A DNA stretch of 64,000 nucleotides, taken from NCBI GenBank assembly GCA_963714205.1, contig CAVQNQ010000004.1:868001-932000 (forward strand), given 5' to 3'. The notes beneath the pieces were generated by a model. That model saw nothing but the letters and a program-made list of their open reading frames with translations, had not been told where the DNA came from and did no database searches. Below are positions 34,674 to 43,317 of this stretch, one piece after another. The first letter of the stretch is position 1, and every line of letters starts with the position of its first letter. Source of the stretch: CAVQNQ01 sp963714205. GTDB taxonomy: Bacteria; Acidobacteriota; Terriglobia; Bryobacterales; Bryobacteraceae. The position numbers and the translations under genes were made by a program.

Positions 34674-34927
34674 AACGGGACGTTTCTTGTTGGGTGTCCG
34701 GCGGAATTCAAACGATTCGGACCAATAGCAAGCCGTCACCGCAAAACCGTGCGGTTAGGTCCGGTAGGAGGCCCTGAAAAAGCTGGTGGGGGTTCGATTC
34801 CGCCCGGAACGTCAAGCTGGGGGCCTCCGCTTTTCGAGGCCGGCGAGGCCCTTCGCAGTTTCGATCCAACCTTCCGATGAGCCGTGCGCTGCCCGGCGGC
34901 AGCCGGTGCGGAGCTCCGCGGCTGAGC
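34674..34927. other. short gap with a tRNA-like T-arm and a hairpin
   Basis: The segment holds GGGGGTTCGATTCCGCC (34788-34804), which reads like a tRNA T-arm, with a weakly paired acceptor-like GGTCCGG/CCGGAAC around it (34758-34764 and 34804-34810) only 53 bases long and without CCA. It is not a working tRNA; at most a remnant. At 34822-34841 a stem GGCCTC/GAGGCC with an 8-base loop could end the transcript of the hydrolase genes read from the right. Nothing else is seen. Confidence 0.35.
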
Positions 34928-36556
34928 TTATTCGTACCGGTACAACGTGACGCGCTGGATGCCCAAGTTCCGCAAGGACAGATAGGCCCCCTGCCCGGTT
35001 TCGTCGCCGGCGAGCTGGCGGCCAGGTACCCAGCGGCCGTCCACGAAACTGCCTTCTTCTACAGTGCCGAGTCCGGCCAGTGAAGGCCCCGGTGTGTTCG
35101 GTGAAAAACTGACCGTCATACCCCCGCTGCTAGCCACGTAGTACTCGTCAGGTCCCACCGCAATGAAGATGGCCGACGCGGAGGGCAGGGTCGCCTGTGG
35201 TGGCGGCGCCCCCGGCATGGCCCGAGGCCTCAGGGCCGCGGCCTCCACCGCATAATTCCCCACCTGAATCTTCTGCGACGGGTTATTCTGATTCAGCAGG
35301 ACGGCCGATATCGTGGCTGTGCCCTGATGCGCCAGAATGAGGGGCGCCAATTGCGCGAACAGGTCGTAGCCGGCGATCAAGTCGGTGTCGGGCGTCCTGG
35401 ACCCGTCGATACCGAAAGGCGAAAAGCCTATGGCGTTGTGGCGTCCGAAGGCATAGAGAGCCCTGACCGCACCTTCCCGCCCGCCCCCCGACTCGGGGAT
35501 GAACAACGGGTTCCCGGAGCGGGCGAACGAGGCCGTGGTTGAGACAAAAAACTCGTCGTTGCCGTAGATGTCGGGCGAGAGTATATCGATTTGCGGCCCT
35601 CCGGCCCTCCAGACGTCCATCAACTGAGCCAGAGGGCCGCCGCTATGGGCGCTGTCGAGTGGTTGTACTCTCGCAAAGGGCATCACCGCCGCGTTCACGT
35701 ACATCGGCAAAGGGTACTCGGCTTTGCCCGCTTGGGCCACCCGGCCGACGTAGCGGGCATAGTTCCAGGCCATGAAAGCCTGATCCGTCGCGACGCCCTT
35801 CCCGAACACCTCTTCCCACGTTCCGGAGGTTTTGGAGCCGGCCGCCTCCCATAGCTGGCGAAACTCGGATATCAGCGTGTCCTTGTGCTTCTGCAGGTAG
35901 TCCATCAGTTCCTTCGGCACGGGTCCCGCGAATGCCTGGTTGGCCGCTGGCGAGCGGTCGCGCGTGTCGCCTTCCACATTCACCTCGTTCTCCACCTGGA
36001 TCATCAGAACCGTGTGCTGCTGGCCGTCCACTTCTTTGACGTGCCGCATCAGTGCGGCGAAGGCGCGAGCGTCGGCGTCCCGGTTCGTATCGCTGAGCGT
36101 GGAAAGGAGTTCGATGGTCTTGCCAACCTGCACCTGGATGCGCGGGAAGCGCCGGTAGTCCTTCTTCATCCAGTCGGGCGCGTAGCTGGAGAGAGCGTTC
36201 TTCCAGCTTCCGAACCACAGGAGGACGAGATGCAGGTTCTGGCTCCGTGCATCCCGGATCACGCCGTCCAGTACGCTGAAGTCGAACTTCCCTTCCTGCG
36301 GTTCGATCTGGTTCCAGGAAACGCCCGCCAGAACCGTGTTGAGTTTCGCCGCCGCGAGCTTCGCCCAAATCGGCTTCATGTACTCGAGACTCGTGGCGCT
36401 GCTGTTGTGCAGTTCACCCGCCAGCGCCAGAAACGGCTTGCCGTCGACGATCAGTTGCGTGGCGGTCCCCTGCTTTTGCAAGTGAGGGATATCCGCGGCA
36501 GAGACGAGGGCCAAAGAGAACACGAAAGTGGAGCCAACAACCGTTCCGAGTTTCAT
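34928..36556 (-). CDS. exported GH35-like beta-galactosidase (DUF5597 type), copy 2
   Basis: 542 residues with an N-terminal signal peptide (VVGSTFVFSLALVSA). The catalytic TIM barrel is of GH clan A: PFLALAGELHNSS, KLNTVLAGVSWNQIEPQEGKF, the acid/base region QVENEV (Glu191) and the nucleophile region FIPESGGG. A C-terminal beta-domain (DUF5597-like; GPDEYYVASSGG, GTVEEGSFVDGRWVPGR) follows. Such proteins hydrolyse terminal beta-galactosides or related sugars; linkage and substrate are unknown. The gene lies 17 bases downstream of a close relative on the same strand, so they are co-transcribed tandem paralogs. It lacks the long insert before the second half of the barrel present in its neighbour. 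Confidence 0.85.
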   Translation of the reverse strand: MKLGTVVGSTFVFSLALVSAADIPHLQKQGTATQLIVDGKPFLALAGELHNSSATSLEYMKPIWAKLAAAKLNTVLAGVSWNQIEPQEGKFDFSVLDGVIRDARSQNLHLVLLWFGSWKNALSSYAPDWMKKDYRRFPRIQVQVGKTIELLSTLSDTNRDADARAFAALMRHVKEVDGQQHTVLMIQVENEVNVEGDTRDRSPAANQAFAGPVPKELMDYLQKHKDTLISEFRQLWEAAGSKTSGTWEEVFGKGVATDQAFMAWNYARYVGRVAQAGKAEYPLPMYVNAAVMPFARVQPLDSAHSGGPLAQLMDVWRAGGPQIDILSPDIYGNDEFFVSTTASFARSGNPLFIPESGGGREGAVRALYAFGRHNAIGFSPFGIDGSRTPDTDLIAGYDLFAQLAPLILAHQGTATISAVLLNQNNPSQKIQVGNYAVEAAALRPRAMPGAPPPQATLPSASAIFIAVGPDEYYVASSGGMTVSFSPNTPGPSLAGLGTVEEGSFVDGRWVPGRQLAGDETGQGAYLSLRNLGIQRVTLYRYE

Positions 36557-36573
36557 GACAATCTCCTCCTGTG

Positions 36574-38289
36574 TCAGCGATAGCGGTAGAGGGTCACGCG
36601 CTGGATGCCTTTGTTGCGGAGCGAAACGCTCTGCCCCTGGGTGGTTTCGTCGCCGGCCAGGCGGCGCCCAGGAACCCAGCGGCCATTCACAAAAGTGCCT
36701 TCCTCCACGGTGCCAAGCCCGTCGATTTCGGGCCCCGGCGTGTTCGGAGAGAAGGTCAGGCTCAAGCCTTTGCCGGCCACGTAGTACTCGTCAGGCCCCG
36801 TCGCGATGAAGATGGCCGCCGCCGGCGGCAAAAGCTGGCGCGTCGCCGGCTCGCCGGGATATCCGGGCTGGAACGTGGCCTCGATGGTGTGGTTTCCCAG
36901 CCGCACTTTCTGCGGCGGGTCGCTCTGGTTGAGGAGGACCGCGGACATCGTGCCTTTGCCCTGGTGCTCCAGAATCAGCGGCGCCAGTTGCGAAATGAGG
37001 TCGTAGCTGCTGCTGAGATTGTCGTCGGGGGGCCTGCTCCCGTCGATGCCGAAAGGCGAAAACCCGATGGCATCGTGGCGCCCGAAGGCGTACAGCACCT
37101 TGGCCGCGCCTTCCGCGCCAGCCCCGGTTTCGGGGATGAACAGAGGGTTTCCGTTCCGGTTGAAGCGGGCGCAAACTTCGGCGAAATACTGGAGGTAGAG
37201 ATCCGGCGCCAGGATATCGATGGACGGCGCGCCCGCCCGCCAGACGTCATGCACCTGGGGCTCCGGCCCTCCGCTCGGGTAAACCCCTGGCCAGGGGAAG
37301 TTAGGCTGCTGCAGCCAGGCGTTCGCGTACATCGGGATGTTGTATTCCTTCTTGCCGGCTTCCGCCACGGCATTCACATAACGCGCATAGTGCCACGCCA
37401 TGAAGATCTCGTCGGCGGGCCAACGGAGCTGCCGGAAACTGTCGAGGTCCGCCTGCTTGTAGGGCGGGCTGTCTACACGGACGGGGATCGCGAAATTCTC
37501 GGGTCTTCCCTTTCCGAAAACCTGCTCCCACGTGCCGGAAGTTTTGAACCCGGCCTCCTTCCACACGTCACGGAACTCCGGTATCAGCGTGTCCTTGTAT
37601 TGCTGGAGGTAGTCCATCAGTTCCTTGGGAACGGGTCCCTCGAAGGCCTTGCTGGCCGCCTCCGACCGGTCCCGCGAGTCGAGCAGAACCCCGACCTCGT
37701 TCTCCACCTGGATCATGATGACCGTGTGCGCGCCGCCATCCACCTCCTTCACGTGCCGCATCAGCGCGGCGAAGGCGCGAGCGTCGGCGTCCCGGTTCGA
37801 ATCGCTGAGCGCGGAGAGCAGTTCGATGGTCTTCCCGCCCTGTATCTGGATGCGCGGGAAGCGCTGGAAATCCTTCTTCACCCAATCAGGCGGGTAGCTG
37901 GAATAACCGTTCTTCCAGCTCGCGAACCAGATAAGAATGAGGCGCAGGTTGTGACTCCGCGCATCCCGGATGTCGCCGTCCAGCGCGCTGAAGTCGAATT
38001 TGCCTTCCTGCGGCTCGATCTGCCCCCAGGAGACCCCCGCGATGACACTATTCAGTTTGGCTGCCGCCAACTTCGGCCAGATCGGCTGCATGTACTCGAC
38101 GCTCGAGGCGCTGCTATTGCGCAACTCCCCCGATAGCGCCAGGAACGGCTGGCCATCGACGATCAGCTGGGTGGCAGTCCCCTGTTTGCGAAGGTGAGGG
38201 GGTTCCGTGACCGGCCTGCTGGCGCAGTAAATCGAAGCCAGAGCCAGGCCAAAAACGAGCGAACAGCCACTCAGGCGCGCAACTCTCAT
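36574..38289 (-). CDS. exported GH35-like beta-galactosidase (DUF5597 type), copy 1
   Basis: 571 residues from ATG 38289, which has AGGAG seven bases upstream; a longer frame to 38355 lacks support. Signal peptide CSLVFGLALASIYCA, possibly a lipoprotein. It repeats the organisation of its downstream neighbour: PFLALSGELRNSS, VSWGQIEPQEGKFDF, acid/base in IQVENEVG, nucleophile in FIPETGAGAEG, then the C-terminal domain ending in the same RVTLYRYR. An extra segment of about 30 residues (around VDSPPYKQADLDSF) is missing in copy 2. The two probably differ in specificity. The pair is divergent from the molybdoenzyme genes with about 150 bases between starts. Confidence 0.87.
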   Translation of the reverse strand: MRVARLSGCSLVFGLALASIYCASRPVTEPPHLRKQGTATQLIVDGQPFLALSGELRNSSASSVEYMQPIWPKLAAAKLNSVIAGVSWGQIEPQEGKFDFSALDGDIRDARSHNLRLILIWFASWKNGYSSYPPDWVKKDFQRFPRIQIQGGKTIELLSALSDSNRDADARAFAALMRHVKEVDGGAHTVIMIQVENEVGVLLDSRDRSEAASKAFEGPVPKELMDYLQQYKDTLIPEFRDVWKEAGFKTSGTWEQVFGKGRPENFAIPVRVDSPPYKQADLDSFRQLRWPADEIFMAWHYARYVNAVAEAGKKEYNIPMYANAWLQQPNFPWPGVYPSGGPEPQVHDVWRAGAPSIDILAPDLYLQYFAEVCARFNRNGNPLFIPETGAGAEGAAKVLYAFGRHDAIGFSPFGIDGSRPPDDNLSSSYDLISQLAPLILEHQGKGTMSAVLLNQSDPPQKVRLGNHTIEATFQPGYPGEPATRQLLPPAAAIFIATGPDEYYVAGKGLSLTFSPNTPGPEIDGLGTVEEGTFVNGRWVPGRRLAGDETTQGQSVSLRNKGIQRVTLYRYR

Positions 38290-38442
38290 GGCAACTCCTG
38301 TTAGCCAGCATACAATTTCGACTTCCTGGCCGTGATTGATTATACATCCGACCAATTATGCGCGAGAACGCACAAAAGCCCCGTTCCGCACAGCCGGTTA
38401 AATCAAGCCCATCATTTAAAATGGTCCATATCGAGGAGGGAA

Positions 38443-38943
38443 ATGGCCTACAAACTGACTGTGAATGGGCGCACGCATTCGGTGGACGCGCCCGCGGATA
38501 TGCCCTTGCTGTGGGTGCTGCGCGATCTGCTGGATCTACGCGGCACCAAGTACGGATGCGGTATCGGCCAGTGCGGCGCCTGCACGGTGCATCTGGGCGG
38601 GACGGCGGTGCGCTCTTGCCTCATACCGGTTTCGATGGTCGGCGATCAGCCCATCACCACGCTGGAGGGGCTTTCCGCCAGCGGCACGCACCCGGTCCAG
38701 CTCGCCTGGGAGGAGATCGACGTACCGCAGTGCGGCTATTGCCAGGCTGGCCAGATTATGTCGGCGGCGGCCCTGCTTGCCCAGAACCCGAAGCCTACGG
38801 ACAAAGATATCGATGGGGCCATGAATGGCAACTTGTGCCGTTGCGGAACCTATCTGCGGATCCGCGCGGCGGTGCATCGGGCGGCGGAATTGGCGGGCCG
38901 GCAACCGGTGAAGACTGCGTCGGCGGGCGGAAGCCAGGAGTGA
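38443..38943 (+). CDS. [2Fe-2S] subunit of xanthine-dehydrogenase-family enzyme
   Basis: 166 residues from an ATG with GAGGAGGG just upstream. The plant-type ferredoxin cluster uses Cys39, 44, 47 and 59 (GCGIGQCGACTV, then RSC). The second cluster, in the helical domain, uses Cys97, 100, 132 and 134 (QCGYCQAGQ and NLCRCGTY). That is the layout of the small subunit of isoquinoline 1-oxidoreductase and related aldehyde oxidases. It passes electrons from the molybdenum site. The large subunit follows 11 bases later, so the two form an operon. No separate FAD subunit is seen, as in the IorAB-type two-subunit enzymes, which use a cytochrome or other outside acceptor. Confidence 0.93.
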   Translation: MAYKLTVNGRTHSVDAPADMPLLWVLRDLLDLRGTKYGCGIGQCGACTVHLGGTAVRSCLIPVSMVGDQPITTLEGLSASGTHPVQLAWEEIDVPQCGYCQAGQIMSAAALLAQNPKPTDKDIDGAMNGNLCRCGTYLRIRAAVHRAAELAGRQPVKTASAGGSQE

Positions 38944-38954
38944 GGAGGCTGACC

Positions 38955-41258
38955 ATGAAAAGCACTCGAAACAGCTTGATGGAACGCCGCTCCTTTTTGA
39001 AGATCACCGCGCTGGCCGGCGGTGGCGTAATGCTCGGCTTGTGCACGGAACAGCGGGCCAAGGCGCAGGGCCGCGGCGCTCCGGCGGTCCCGCCCGATCC
39101 CCACAACTATATCCGCGTCAGTGCCGACGGCACGGTCACCATCATCGCCAAGAACCCGGAAGTAGGCCAGGGTGTGCGCACCATGCTGCCGATGCTGATC
39201 GCGGACGAACTGGACGTCGATTGGAAGTCGGTCAAGATCGAGCAGGCCGATTTCGACGATTCCAAATACAGCGCCCAAAGCGCCGGCGGCAGCACGGCGA
39301 CTCCCGTCAACTGGGTCCCCATGCGCCAGGTGGGCGCGGCAGGGCGCATGCTTTTCGTAGCGGCCGCGGCCCAGACATGGAACGTTCCCGCGGGCGATTG
39401 CACAACCGCATCCGGACGCGTTCTCCATCAGGCATCCGGACGTTCGCTGGGATACGGAGAACTGGCGGCCAAAGTCGCCAGTTTGCCGGCGCCGCCGCTG
39501 GCGGACGTAAAGCTTAAAGATCCCAAGGATTTCAAAATTATCGGCCACAGCGAGCCGGGCAACGACGTGCACGCGATCGTGACCGGACACGGGATTTTCG
39601 GCATCGACGTGAAGGTGCCCGGGATGCTGTACGCCGTGTATGAAAAGTCGCCCGTCTTCGGCGGCAGGGTGCTCAGCTCCAACCTGGACGAAATCAGGAA
39701 GCTGCCCGGTGTGAAGCAGGCATTCGTGGTGGACCGGCCCGAAATTGCCCCCGTCGTGAAAACGGGCGAGCCGAACCCGGCCCGGGACCTTGAGCACGTC
39801 ACGTGGCCCGAAAGTGCCCGCGTGATACCCGGCGAACCCGGCCTGGTGAGCGGAATCGCGATCATTGGGGAGACCTGGTGGCACGCCCAATCGGCGCGCA
39901 AGAAACTCGAGGTCAAGTGGGATGAAGGCCCCCGGGCCGGACAGAGCAGCGCCGGTTTTGCCGAGCGCGCTGCAGCCCTGAGCCAGCAGCCTCCGCAGCG
40001 GACGCTGCGTGCGGACGGTGACGCGGAAGCAGCCTTGAAGAGCGCAGCCAAGGTCGTGGAGGCGGCTTATTCCTATCCGTTCATCGCGCACGCGTCGCTG
40101 GAACCGCAGGGCGCCATGGCCCACTTCCGCGACGGCAAGTTCGAGATCTGGACCAACAGCCAGATTCCCGGCAGTGGCCGCCGGCTGGTATCGCAGACTC
40201 TGAACGTTCCCGAAAGCGACATCACCCTGCACATGGTGCGCGGGGGAGGCGGCTTCGGCCGGCGTCTGACCAACGATTACATGGTGGAGGCGGCCTACAT
40301 CGCCAAAGAGGCCGGCGTCCCGGTCAAGCTGCTGTGGTCGCGCGAAGACGACATGACGCACGACTACTATCGCCCCGGCGGCTTCCAGTATCTGAAGGCG
40401 GGCCTGGACCGGTCCGGGAAGATCGTGGCGTGGCGGAATCACTTCGTTAGCTACGGCGATGGCGAAGACTTCGTGGCAGCCGGCGCCATGGGGCCGACGG
40501 AATTTCCGCAGCGCTTCATTCCCAATTACGCGCTGCACTCATCGGTGCAGCCCTTGGGCATCAAGACAGGGTCGCTGCGCGCTCCCAGCAGCAACGCGTT
40601 TGCCTTCGTGATTCAATCGTTCATCGACGAGTTGGCGCACGCCGCCGGCAAGGACCCGGTGCAATTCCGCCTGGACCTGTTGAGCGCCGGACCGGCCGTG
40701 GAGCCGACACAGCCGGGCGGACGGCCGGGGTTGAACGCCGACCGCATGAAGGGGGTGGTAAGCCTGGTGGCCGAGAAATCCGATTGGGGGAAGCGGTCGC
40801 TTCCCAAAGGCACGGCCATGGGCGTGGCATTCCATTACAGCCATCTGGGGTATTTCGCCGAAGTGGCCGAGGTGAAGGTGGACGCGGCCAATAAACTCAA
40901 GATCAACAAGATCTGGGTAGCCGCCGACGTGGGCAGCCAGATCATCAATCCGAGTGGGGCGGAGAACATCATTCAGGGCGGGATCATCGATGGTTTGAGC
41001 GAGCTCATGCACCAGGAGATTACACTGGAAAAGGGCCGGGTCGTCCAGACCAACTACGATAAGCATGGCATGGTACGTCTGGCGAACGCGCCGCCGGAGA
41101 TCGAAGTGCATTATCTGAAAACTACATTTCCGCCAACCGGTTTGGGCGAGCCGGCCTTGCCGCCCATTCTGCCGGCGGTGTCGAACGCAATTTTCACGGC
41201 CACGGGGAAGCGAATCCGCGCGCTGCCGATCTCGAAGTCCGGTTTCAGTTGGGCGTGA
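38955..41258 (+). CDS. molybdopterin-binding subunit, aldehyde oxidase / isoquinoline oxidoreductase type
   Basis: 767 residues. A twin-arginine signal (MERRSFLKITALAGGGVML) exports the folded enzyme. The sequence follows the IorB-like family: NPEVGQGVRTMLPMLIADELDVDW, molybdopterin contacts in GGSTATPVNW and RGGGGFGRRLTNDY, and the catalytic Glu motif GLGEPALPPILPAV near the end. Such enzymes hydroxylate aldehydes or N-heterocycles with water as oxygen source. GAGGAGG precedes the ATG. The small [2Fe-2S] subunit is just upstream and a GH97-like gene overlaps the stop (GTGA). The substrate is unknown; surrounding sugar enzymes allow an aldose or aromatic aldehyde, but this is a guess. Confidence 0.92.
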   Translation: MKSTRNSLMERRSFLKITALAGGGVMLGLCTEQRAKAQGRGAPAVPPDPHNYIRVSADGTVTIIAKNPEVGQGVRTMLPMLIADELDVDWKSVKIEQADFDDSKYSAQSAGGSTATPVNWVPMRQVGAAGRMLFVAAAAQTWNVPAGDCTTASGRVLHQASGRSLGYGELAAKVASLPAPPLADVKLKDPKDFKIIGHSEPGNDVHAIVTGHGIFGIDVKVPGMLYAVYEKSPVFGGRVLSSNLDEIRKLPGVKQAFVVDRPEIAPVVKTGEPNPARDLEHVTWPESARVIPGEPGLVSGIAIIGETWWHAQSARKKLEVKWDEGPRAGQSSAGFAERAAALSQQPPQRTLRADGDAEAALKSAAKVVEAAYSYPFIAHASLEPQGAMAHFRDGKFEIWTNSQIPGSGRRLVSQTLNVPESDITLHMVRGGGGFGRRLTNDYMVEAAYIAKEAGVPVKLLWSREDDMTHDYYRPGGFQYLKAGLDRSGKIVAWRNHFVSYGDGEDFVAAGAMGPTEFPQRFIPNYALHSSVQPLGIKTGSLRAPSSNAFAFVIQSFIDELAHAAGKDPVQFRLDLLSAGPAVEPTQPGGRPGLNADRMKGVVSLVAEKSDWGKRSLPKGTAMGVAFHYSHLGYFAEVAEVKVDAANKLKINKIWVAADVGSQIINPSGAENIIQGGIIDGLSELMHQEITLEKGRVVQTNYDKHGMVRLANAPPEIEVHYLKTTFPPTGLGEPALPPILPAVSNAIFTATGKRIRALPISKSGFSWA

Positions 41259-42004
41259 AGGCTGGACTGGCGGCTTCCTGCCTGGCGGCCCTGGTGATTA
41301 CGTCCGCGCCGGCGCAGGATGAGCGGCGCGTGGCGTCGCCCGACGGGAAACTGGAATTCCGGATATTCGTGACGCCGCAGGAGAGCGGCCTTTCGCGCCT
41401 GGCTTACGAGGTGGCGTACGCTGGCAAGCGCATCCTGGGAACCTCGCTGCTCGGGCTGACGATTCATAACCAGGAGCCGCTGTTGGGCGAGAACGACGGC
41501 TTAACCGCTTCACGCTCGGGGAGCGAAACCGGTCACAACTGGCTCGTGGCCGAGTACATGCAAAACGGCTCGATCGGCCGTCGCATCAACGTGGAGGCGC
41601 GGGTGTGGAACAGCGGTATTGCGTTCCGCTACGTGATCCCGCGATCGACACCGCTGGCGGAGATTCTGATCGAGGACGAGGATACGGAATTCAGCTTTGC
41701 CCCGGACATAACCGACGTGTCGGCGATCCGGCCCGAGATGCACGCGGAATTTCCATTACTCCTGCGCCAGAGCGGAACGGGCTGGCTGGGAATTTACCAG
41801 GCGCAATCGGCCGGCTACCCGCAAGCTTTCCTGGTCTATTCCGCTCGCGCCGCGGTGGCCACCCAGTTGCCCGAAAAACCGGGCCAGCGCGGGGTGGCAT
41901 TTGAGGGAGCCACGCCGCTGGTGTGTCCGTGGAGAATTGTGGTGATCGGCCACGACAGCGCCAGCCTGGAACAGTCGGGCATCGCCGGAGATCTGGGACG
42001 GTAA
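41255..42004 (+). CDS. orphan GH97 N-terminal-domain protein
   Basis: 249 residues from the GTG overlapping the molybdoenzyme stop (a TTG at 41249 is also possible). A signal peptide (LAASCLAALVITSAPAQ) precedes a beta-sandwich typical of the N-terminal domain of GH97 glycosidases: SPDGKLEFRIF, LAYEVAYAGKRIL, ARVWNSGIAFRYVIP. Full GH97 enzymes have about 650 residues and a catalytic barrel after this domain; here the frame ends normally with TAA right where the barrel should begin, one base before the convergent cupin stop. So it either binds sugar without cleaving it or is a truncated gene. Coupled translation with the oxidoreductase suggests it is expressed. Confidence 0.72.
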   Translation: MKAGLAASCLAALVITSAPAQDERRVASPDGKLEFRIFVTPQESGLSRLAYEVAYAGKRILGTSLLGLTIHNQEPLLGENDGLTASRSGSETGHNWLVAEYMQNGSIGRRINVEARVWNSGIAFRYVIPRSTPLAEILIEDEDTEFSFAPDITDVSAIRPEMHAEFPLLLRQSGTGWLGIYQAQSAGYPQAFLVYSARAAVATQLPEKPGQRGVAFEGATPLVCPWRIVVIGHDSASLEQSGIAGDLGR

Positions 42005-42005
42005 A

Positions 42006-43223
42006 TCAGTTCTTCACTTCCACGATCAACGCTTCGAACGGCGTGTCACTCAGGTTGTCCACCTTTTGTTTGGAGGGTCCGTCCCAACTGAATTCACCCG
42101 CCTTGTGCTCGATGATCTTGGCCTGTCCCTCCGGCGTAGTCTCGCGCACGTTCTGATCCGTGCAATAGAAGGCCACGCGATTCAGGACATACTCGTGCAT
42201 GGGCACGCTCTCGCGTGGACCCATCTTGACGCGAATGACCCGAACCTGGCTGTTCTCGAATTCCAGCTTGTAGTCCGCGGGATCGATCCGCAACGGATCG
42301 AGCGAGGCGCTTACCAACTTGCTTGGATTTCCCGGTTTCTTGATTCCGATGTCGAGGCCGCCCGGCCCCTGGGGCGCCTCGCTGGTGGTCGGGATCTCGG
42401 AGTAATGCATCCCGCTGGCCGGGCTCCATTTGACGTCGCCCGCCCGCCACTTCAGGTCCTCCGTGTGGCCGTCCACGTAATGGAGCAGTTCCCCGCCGGC
42501 ACTCATATAGATCATCACGCGATTGTACCGGTGGACGTGCATCTTGGCGTGCGGCTCGTTGATGATCACCTGGTCGTTTTCGAAGGGCGGCTTTCTGGCG
42601 GCCTGTGAGTCCCCGGCGGTAACCTCGGGCGGAGATCCGGCTCCCAGATACTCGACGTGGGCGTACGACCCCAGCCGCGGTGTATAGGCGAGGTACCAGC
42701 CAACATGGACCGGGTCCTCGTAGATTACGATCTGATCGCCGGCCCACTTCCAGCGCGCGGCGATGTCGTAATCGAACCGGGCGATGTTCCAGTAGAAATT
42801 GCCGAACCATAAGCGTCCCGATGCGACCGAAAGCCATTCGGCAATCTCGGAAGGGACCTTGTCCACCGCCAGCGCGAATACATGTTGCGGTCCCAAACCG
42901 CCGGTGAAGCGTCCGTGCGCCCACGGGTGATCGAGGTGGTAATGCGGATCGTCGGCGCAGGTATCATGTCCCACCCATTTGTCGTTCTTGGCGTCCACGT
43001 GTGGAACATAGGGATGGCCTGGTTCGTCCACTGGAATGAAGCTCGCAGCCCTGGCGGCGGGCTGCCGACCCTGTGCGGGGGTCGAAGCTTGCACCGGCGT
43101 GCACGGGTCCTCTGGAGCGGGACCGCGAGCGGGGATGTGTCCACCGCCAACTGCCGCTGGCTGATTATTCAGCGCAAAGGCAGCCAGGCAAACTACGAAC
43201 GATAGCCATGCACTCCTTTTCAT
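42006..43223 (-). CDS. exported double-cupin protein
   Basis: 405 residues with a signal peptide (LSFVVCLAAFALN). The C-terminal half contains two cupin-like barrels. The first reads HVHRYNRVMIYMSAGGEL with HYSEI; the second VKMGPRESVPMHEYVLNRVAFYC with AGEFSWDG. The first half has Trp- and His-rich blocks (WVGHDTCADDPHYHLDHPWAHGR), which could bind metal. Cupins include dioxygenases, isomerases and sugar-binding proteins; no specific member is recognised. GGGAGG lies upstream of the ATG. The gene is convergent with the GH97-like gene, stop to stop, and co-directional with the NHL and dehydrogenase genes upstream of it. Confidence 0.7.
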   Translation of the reverse strand: MKRSAWLSFVVCLAAFALNNQPAAVGGGHIPARGPAPEDPCTPVQASTPAQGRQPAARAASFIPVDEPGHPYVPHVDAKNDKWVGHDTCADDPHYHLDHPWAHGRFTGGLGPQHVFALAVDKVPSEIAEWLSVASGRLWFGNFYWNIARFDYDIAARWKWAGDQIVIYEDPVHVGWYLAYTPRLGSYAHVEYLGAGSPPEVTAGDSQAARKPPFENDQVIINEPHAKMHVHRYNRVMIYMSAGGELLHYVDGHTEDLKWRAGDVKWSPASGMHYSEIPTTSEAPQGPGGLDIGIKKPGNPSKLVSASLDPLRIDPADYKLEFENSQVRVIRVKMGPRESVPMHEYVLNRVAFYCTDQNVRETTPEGQAKIIEHKAGEFSWDGPSKQKVDNLSDTPFEALIVEVKN

Positions 43224-43317
43224 CCTCGCGGCCTCCCAGCCAGGCGAACCAACTCAGCTTACATTCCGGAGATGCGACTGTATGGAAACGCGACGGCGAC
43301 GGGCGCGGGCGCCGCGG

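Noticed and set aside
34758..34812. possible tRNA gene
   Set aside because: Only a T-arm and a poor acceptor pair; no D-arm, anticodon arm or CCA, and total length is too short.
33831..34880. 349-codon plus-strand frame over the exporter gene
   Set aside because: Shadow of the 14-helix exporter on the other strand.
38850..40538. 562-codon minus-strand frame opposite the molybdoenzyme
   Set aside because: Shadow frame; the plus strand has the Tat signal and molybdopterin motifs.
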